DNA of 64,000 nt from JALZUE01 sp051251725. GTDB taxonomy: Bacteria > Pseudomonadota > Gammaproteobacteria > Enterobacterales > Alteromonadaceae. This document shows, piece after piece, positions 59,854 through 64,000 of this stretch; position 1 is the first letter of the stretch; every line of letters starts with the position of its first letter. The notes beneath the pieces were generated by a model that was not told the origin of the DNA, ran no database searches, and saw only the letters and a list, made by a program, of their open reading frames with translations. Both the position numbers and the translations under genes were made by a program. The stretch covers positions 13,916-77,915 of the forward strand of contig JBPOFN010000020.1 in the NCBI GenBank assembly GCA_051251725.1. The letters run 5' to 3'.

Positions 59854-62205
59854 ATGACTCAAATCGCTGAGCAAATTGCTCAAGAACTTAATGTTAAAAC
59901 GGCACAAATAAACGCAGCTATTCAGCTTTTAGATGATGGTGCTACCGTTCCTTTTATTGCGCGTTATCGAAAAGAAAAAACCCAAGGCTTAGACGACAAT
60001 CATTTACGTCATTTGGCGCAGCGATTAACTTATCTTCGCGATTTGAATGAACGCCGAGACGTTATTCTTACTAATATCCATCAGCAAGGTAAATTAACCG
60101 ACGCGTTAAAACAAGCGATTGAAACGGCTGACAATAAAACCCGCTTGGAAGATTTATATTTACCTTATCGCCCGAAAAGGCGCACCAAAGGACAAATCGC
60201 TATTGAAGCCGGTTTGCAGCCTTTAGCCGATAAACTTTATCAAAATTGGCAACTCAATCCCGAAACGGAAGCGACTTCTTATATTAATAAAGACGCAGGT
60301 TTTGAAGACGAAGCATCCGTACTTGAAGGTGTCAGTTCAATTATTACTGAGCGTTTTGCCGAAGACGCCGATTTGTTGCAAAAATTACGTCAACATTTAT
60401 TAAAACAAGCTCACTTTGTTAGTAAAGGTGTTAAAAGTAAAGCGCAAGAAGGTGCTAAGTATCGCGATTATTTTGAACATACTGAAAAGCTACAAAAAGT
60501 GCCATCGCACCGGGCATTAGCGATGTTTCGCGGTCGCAATGAAGGCTTTTTACGTTTATCGCTTGATGCTGATCCAAATCAAGACAGCGCACATACCTCG
60601 AGCGCTGAGCAAATCATTGTTGAACATTACCACTTAAGATTATCAAGCCAAGCGGGCGCGAAGTTTTTAACCACTGTGATACGCAGTGCCTGGAAAACAA
60701 AACTTAGTAGCACGCTTGAAACCGAATTATTTGGTAAATTAAAAGAGCAAGCAGAAAGCGAAGCAATCAAAGTATTTTCAAGTAACCTAAGTGATTTATT
60801 AATGTCTGCACCGGCAGGCGCGAAAGTAACCATGGGTATTGATCCTGGTTTACGGACCGGTTGTAAACTTGCCATAGTTGATGCGACCGGTAAGCTTTTA
60901 CAAACCGCGACTATTTTTCCACATGCGCCGCAAAACAGTTGGGATAAATCAGTCCGCACTTTAGTCAATTTAGCCAAACAGCATAAAGTAGAATTAATCG
61001 CGATTGGCAACGGTACTGGTTCAAGAGAAACAGATAAATTAGCTGGCGAAATGATCAAATTATTGCTTGATAGCGAAGCTAAGATTAAGCCGATAAAAAT
61101 GATTGTTAGTGAAGCCGGCGCCTCGGTGTATTCAGCCTCGGAATTAGCGGCCAATGAATTCCCTGAACTTGATGTTTCTATTCGCGGCGCAGTTTCAATT
61201 GCTCGCCGCCTCCAAGACCCACTTGCAGAATTAGTTAAAATTGAACCGAAAGCGATCGGGGTTGGCCAATATCAACATGATGTTAGCCAAAGCCAATTAA
61301 GCCAAACGCTTGATAATGTTGTTGAAGATTGTGTGAATGGCGTTGGTGTTGATCTTAATAGTGCCTCAGCGCCGTTGTTAACGCGTGTTGCCGGTTTAAA
61401 TAAAACCATGGCGCAAAACATTGTTAATTATCGCGATGAACATGGCCGCTTTGAAGAGCGTAAAGAGTTATTAAAAGTTGCGCGTTTAGGGCCAAAAGCT
61501 TACGAGCAAGCAGCGGGATTTTTACGTATTCAGCAAGGAACTAATCCGCTTGATCAATCGGGTGTACATCCTGAAACTTATCCTGTGGTAGAAAAAATTA
61601 TCGCGGCATTAAACTGTGACTTAAGTAGTATTTTAGGTAATGCTGAAGCTTTACAAACGGTTGATGTCAGCCAAGTGAGCGACCAAGAGTTTGGTGAAAT
61701 TACCGTTAAAGATATTATTGCCGAGTTAGAAAAACCAGGCCGAGATCCGCGGCCTGAATTTAAAATGGCAAGCTTTAAAGAAGGTATTGAAAAAATTTCG
61801 GATTTAACCGAAGGTATGATTTTAGAAGGGGTTATTTCCAATGTTGCTAACTTCGGCGCGTTTGTTGATATTGGCGTTCATCAAGATGGCTTAGTGCATA
61901 TTTCATCGTTAACCGATAAGTTTGTTAGTGATCCGCGTGAAGTGGTGAAAGCGGGCGATATTGTTAAAGTGAAAGTATTGGAAGTTGATGCAGCTCGTAA
62001 ACGCATCAGCTTAACGATGCGTTTAGATGAAAAATCGCCTCCGGCAACGCATAGAAAACCTAATGTCGCACAGGAAAAAAACAAGCCGCAACAGGGCAAA
62101 GCGCATCAAAATAATCAGCAAGCAAGGCCTAAAAAGCAAAAAGAACCGGCGAACGCTATGATGGGTAATGCTTTTGCTGATGCTTTTGCTAAGTTAAAAA
62201 AATAA
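59854..62205 (+). CDS. tex: RNA-binding transcription accessory protein Tex
   Basis: From ATG 59854 (MTQIAEQIAQELNV) the protein has 783 residues, the usual Tex length. It has the N-terminal helical region with ATVPFIARYRKE, a YqgF domain (MGIDPGLRTGCKLAIVD), the HhH region (NSASAPLLTRVAGLNKTMAQNIV), GRDPRPEFK and a C-terminal S1 RNA-binding domain (GMILEGVISNVANFGAFVDIGVHQDGLVHIS). It ends with a Lys/Gln-rich tail. Tex acts in RNA/transcription handling. An upstream extension of 17 codons is possible but weakly supported. Confidence 0.95.
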   Translation: MTQIAEQIAQELNVKTAQINAAIQLLDDGATVPFIARYRKEKTQGLDDNHLRHLAQRLTYLRDLNERRDVILTNIHQQGKLTDALKQAIETADNKTRLEDLYLPYRPKRRTKGQIAIEAGLQPLADKLYQNWQLNPETEATSYINKDAGFEDEASVLEGVSSIITERFAEDADLLQKLRQHLLKQAHFVSKGVKSKAQEGAKYRDYFEHTEKLQKVPSHRALAMFRGRNEGFLRLSLDADPNQDSAHTSSAEQIIVEHYHLRLSSQAGAKFLTTVIRSAWKTKLSSTLETELFGKLKEQAESEAIKVFSSNLSDLLMSAPAGAKVTMGIDPGLRTGCKLAIVDATGKLLQTATIFPHAPQNSWDKSVRTLVNLAKQHKVELIAIGNGTGSRETDKLAGEMIKLLLDSEAKIKPIKMIVSEAGASVYSASELAANEFPELDVSIRGAVSIARRLQDPLAELVKIEPKAIGVGQYQHDVSQSQLSQTLDNVVEDCVNGVGVDLNSASAPLLTRVAGLNKTMAQNIVNYRDEHGRFEERKELLKVARLGPKAYEQAAGFLRIQQGTNPLDQSGVHPETYPVVEKIIAALNCDLSSILGNAEALQTVDVSQVSDQEFGEITVKDIIAELEKPGRDPRPEFKMASFKEGIEKISDLTEGMILEGVISNVANFGAFVDIGVHQDGLVHISSLTDKFVSDPREVVKAGDIVKVKVLEVDAARKRISLTMRLDEKSPPATHRKPNVAQEKNKPQQGKAHQNNQQARPKKQKEPANAMMGNAFADAFAKLKK

Positions 62206-62235
62206 AGGTAAATAAACGTTAGCCAATAAAAGGAA

Positions 62236-62523
62236 ATGATGATGACAATTACTCGGATCAACGAATTTAAAGCTGCAGCTGGTAAAGCGGAAGAATTATT
62301 TAATTTTTTACAGTCGTTAAATGACTTTATCACGGCGAGTGAAGGTTGTTTAAGTTTTGAAGTGTTAAAAAGCACAACTGATAAAGATAAATTTGTTGTG
62401 ATTGAAAAGTGGCAAAGTGAAACACATCATCAGCAATCGATTGCAAATTATCCGCAAGAAGATATGCAAAATGCGATGCCTTTATTTGCTGAACCGCCGA
62501 AAGGTCATTATTATTCGGCCTAG
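62236..62523 (+). CDS. Antibiotic biosynthesis monooxygenase (ABM) family protein
   Basis: A 95-residue ferredoxin-like fold with ITRINEFKAAAGKAEELFNFL, SEGCLSFEVLKSTTDKDKFVVIEKWQSETHHQQSI, typical of the ABM/YgiN group. Three consecutive ATGs follow AAAAGGA; the third (62242) has the best spacing. Such proteins are quinol monooxygenases or heme-related; activity not assignable. It is 30 bases after tex and could be cotranscribed. Confidence 0.85.
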   Translation: MMMTITRINEFKAAAGKAEELFNFLQSLNDFITASEGCLSFEVLKSTTDKDKFVVIEKWQSETHHQQSIANYPQEDMQNAMPLFAEPPKGHYYSA

Positions 62524-62587
62524 TTTTTTAATGCCGATATGATAAATAGAGCATTCAGTTACGGGCGAAAATTCAATTTTTCCTGAT

Positions 62588-62630
62588 AAAAAAGCATCTA
62601 CTAGGTTTAAATAGTTGATGCTTTTTTATT
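62588..62630. terminator. Bidirectional terminator after the ABM gene
   Basis: AAAAAAGCATC pairs with GATGCTTTTTT, extended by an inner stem, with a T-run on the plus strand and on the reverse strand. Confidence 0.9.
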
Positions 62631-62716
62631 GTCTAGTTGAGGCTCAAAGCGTATTGCCTTGAAAGCCTTAATAGTAGCTAAGAACTTGAGTTATAGCGCT
62701 TGCTTGGTGCTTTTAA

Positions 62717-63634
62717 TTAAAAATTACCGAGCAGCATATTTTTCATTTCTGCTGGTGTTGAGTTTTTATTACCATTGTTATTAGCACCGGTAATCCACCA
62801 ATAAATCATACCGGCATCTGAACAATCAAATTTGTTGGCTTGAAAAGCAACCACGCCATCTTGCTCAGCGTAAGCTAACATTTGCCAAATAAAAGCGAGC
62901 CCTGGGCGCTGATGATCCTTTGCCCAATCCCAAAGAGGCCTAGGTGTTTGTAAGTCGACATTTTGATCGCCAATTTGATGTTCAGTAACCCCAAAGTTAA
63001 GAATTTGCTGCCAACTGAAATAATCACCACTGTTATCATTAGCTGGGTGGTGTGAGATCACATGCACATATTGACGAGCGCTGGGCTCGGAAATAGCTAA
63101 GGCATAACCAATTAAATCAGGCTCACCAGCTTCAACAATCCAAAGTGGATCCGCTGCCGTTGAAGCGTTTATGGCGTCGCGTAAATCGTTAGTCGCGCCT
63201 GTTTGGTCTACTCGGCAATTATAGTAAGCCGCTAAGTTTTTAAAGGGGCCAAAAAGCCTTGTTCCTTTGTCACTCAGCTCATCTAATACTTTTTGACGAC
63301 GTGACTCATTAACGGCATTTATTTGTTGTTTCCCTTTATTGCGAAAAGGGTCTAAGTCACAGGAGTGTGAAAGATGGACCAGCCGATCTGCGAGCTTGGT
63401 TTGTTGTAATAAAGCCAGCATCACAGGCGTAGCACCGATATCATCGGGGTCTGGTGAATTACCATCGATAACGATAGCCAGCCGTCCCTTAGGCGCGTTA
63501 ACGATTTCAGCAAGCTCATTATTTGCGATTACTGCTGTGTTGGTGTTGTTTGCAACATTAGCTGTGCAGCTGATAGTTGTAATCGCTATTAATAGCGGGA
63601 CAAACATTTTTTTTATCATAGTTATAACTTTCAT
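62717..63634 (-). CDS. Nucleoside-hydrolase-like lipoprotein
   Basis: The product (start ATG 63634 or 63619; a TTG at 63664 is unlikely) has a lipoprotein signal peptide with the cysteine in ITTISCTAN. The mature part shows an inosine-uridine nucleoside hydrolase-like pattern: LAIVIDGNSPDPDDIGATPVMLALL (D-x-D-x3-DD metal-type site), WIVEAGEPDLIGYAL and YVHVISHHPANDNSGDYF. It may hydrolyse N- or O-glycosidic bonds, but nucleosides need not be the substrate. Family members with this layout occur in marine polysaccharide-utilising bacteria. About 305 residues. Confidence 0.7.
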   Translation of the reverse strand: MKVITMIKKMFVPLLIAITTISCTANVANNTNTAVIANNELAEIVNAPKGRLAIVIDGNSPDPDDIGATPVMLALLQQTKLADRLVHLSHSCDLDPFRNKGKQQINAVNESRRQKVLDELSDKGTRLFGPFKNLAAYYNCRVDQTGATNDLRDAINASTAADPLWIVEAGEPDLIGYALAISEPSARQYVHVISHHPANDNSGDYFSWQQILNFGVTEHQIGDQNVDLQTPRPLWDWAKDHQRPGLAFIWQMLAYAEQDGVVAFQANKFDCSDAGMIYWWITGANNNGNKNSTPAEMKNMLLGNF

Positions 63635-64000
63635 CTTGTAAGAAAAGTGCCGGCAGTTAATCAAAAGGTTAAGCTGAAGCGCTGACTCTATTAAAAACCC
63701 GCGTGACTCTAGTTGATTTATTTTGATTTTTTGTGATTAATATAATGAAGTTTAACGCTAAATGAAAGGCATAAGCTTAATTAATCTGAACTCGGTTTAA
63801 TGGATTTTGTAACAGTTTGATTTATAATAAATAATTTAAATAATCCACGTGTTTATTTTGTTTCACCTAGTTTATCTTAGACTCGATGATGAAATTTAAG
63901 TGGATATCAAGTCGTTTTTTCGCACTAATAGATAATTGGACTCCCCCACATCCGAAAATGTGGGTAATATAAAAGTTCTCACACAAATATATTAAAAGAG
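63635..64000. other. Right-edge intergenic region
   Basis: About 365 AT-rich bases upstream of the minus-strand lipoprotein gene. A hairpin CCCACAT/ATGTGGG lies at 63945-63964 without a T-run. No gene or known element recognised before the window end. Confidence 0.45.

Noticed and set aside
60627..61154. A 175-codon frame opposite tex
   Set aside because: Antisense shadow of a highly conserved gene (YqgF domain).
1..64000. tRNA or rRNA genes
   Set aside because: Searched for the T-loop GGTTCGAATCC-type signature and rRNA-like conserved blocks; none found outside coding genes.

Overview
The window looks like chromosome of a low-GC marine gammaproteobacterium of the order Alteromonadales, probably Colwelliaceae (Colwellia/Thalassotalea-like). 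The basis is the protein sequences, which match E. coli orthologues well but divergently (IlvY, IlvC, YihG, YbdG, RecQ, YigI, SpoT, TrmH, RecG, GreB, Tex). Conserved gammaproteobacterial gene order supports this (gmk-rpoZ-spoT-trmH-recG, greB divergent from tex, ilvY divergent from ilvC). There is a marine-style carbohydrate gene content: a CBM32-bearing PL7-like lyase and a sulfatase. No rRNA, tRNA, CRISPR, insertion sequence or prophage was seen.

Layout. 1-1.35 kb: 5' part of ilvG with a leader-peptide attenuator. 1.6-7.5 kb: comM, a small LysR-controlled GST/tautomerase/NTF2 cluster, and a lipoprotein + S41 peptidase pair. 8-9.9 kb: secreted lyase. 10-13 kb: ilvY/ilvC and ppnP. 13.5-16 kb: short second glutamate 5-kinase and putP. 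16.1-19 kb: sulfatase and a DUF1080 gene broken by an in-frame TAA. 19-25.6 kb: orphan solute-binding protein, NhaD antiporter, a possible copper-related Met-rich outer-membrane protein with a DUF2946-like partner, and a GNAT-nitrilase fusion. 25.7-28.1 kb: proBA. 28.6-31.2 kb: yihG-like acyltransferase, ybdG-type mechanosensitive channel, small conserved protein. 31.3-37.2 kb: signalling block with a TPR/degenerate-GGDEF protein, a c-di-GMP-I (GEMM) riboswitch in front of a degenerate GGDEF protein, DUF523, and an active-looking diguanylate cyclase. 37.4-46.2 kb: selO, cytochrome c, recQ/yigI, DUF2145 pair, XRE regulator, alpha/beta hydrolase, yiaA. 46.2-55.9 kb: EAL protein, recG-trmH-ridA-spoT-rpoZ-gmk, second active-looking diguanylate cyclase. 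56-64 kb: heptanucleotide repeat, aminotransferase, DUF445, yaeR-greB/tex, ABM monooxygenase, nucleoside-hydrolase-like lipoprotein.

Main themes. (1) Amino-acid metabolism under visible control: branched-chain synthesis (ilv attenuator, ilvY/ilvC) and proline (proBA plus a separate short kinase beside putP). (2) c-di-GMP signalling: two active-looking cyclases, one EAL protein, two degenerate GGDEF proteins, and one riboswitch whose core is complementary to a downstream segment followed by a U-run. (3) Nucleotide and stringent-response housekeeping (gmk, rpoZ, spoT). (4) Polysaccharide use, with one member apparently inactivated by a nonsense codon. The riboswitch-controlled degenerate GGDEF locus at 33.8-35.1 kb is the most interesting regulatory unit. 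No clearly unprecedented multi-gene system was recognised.
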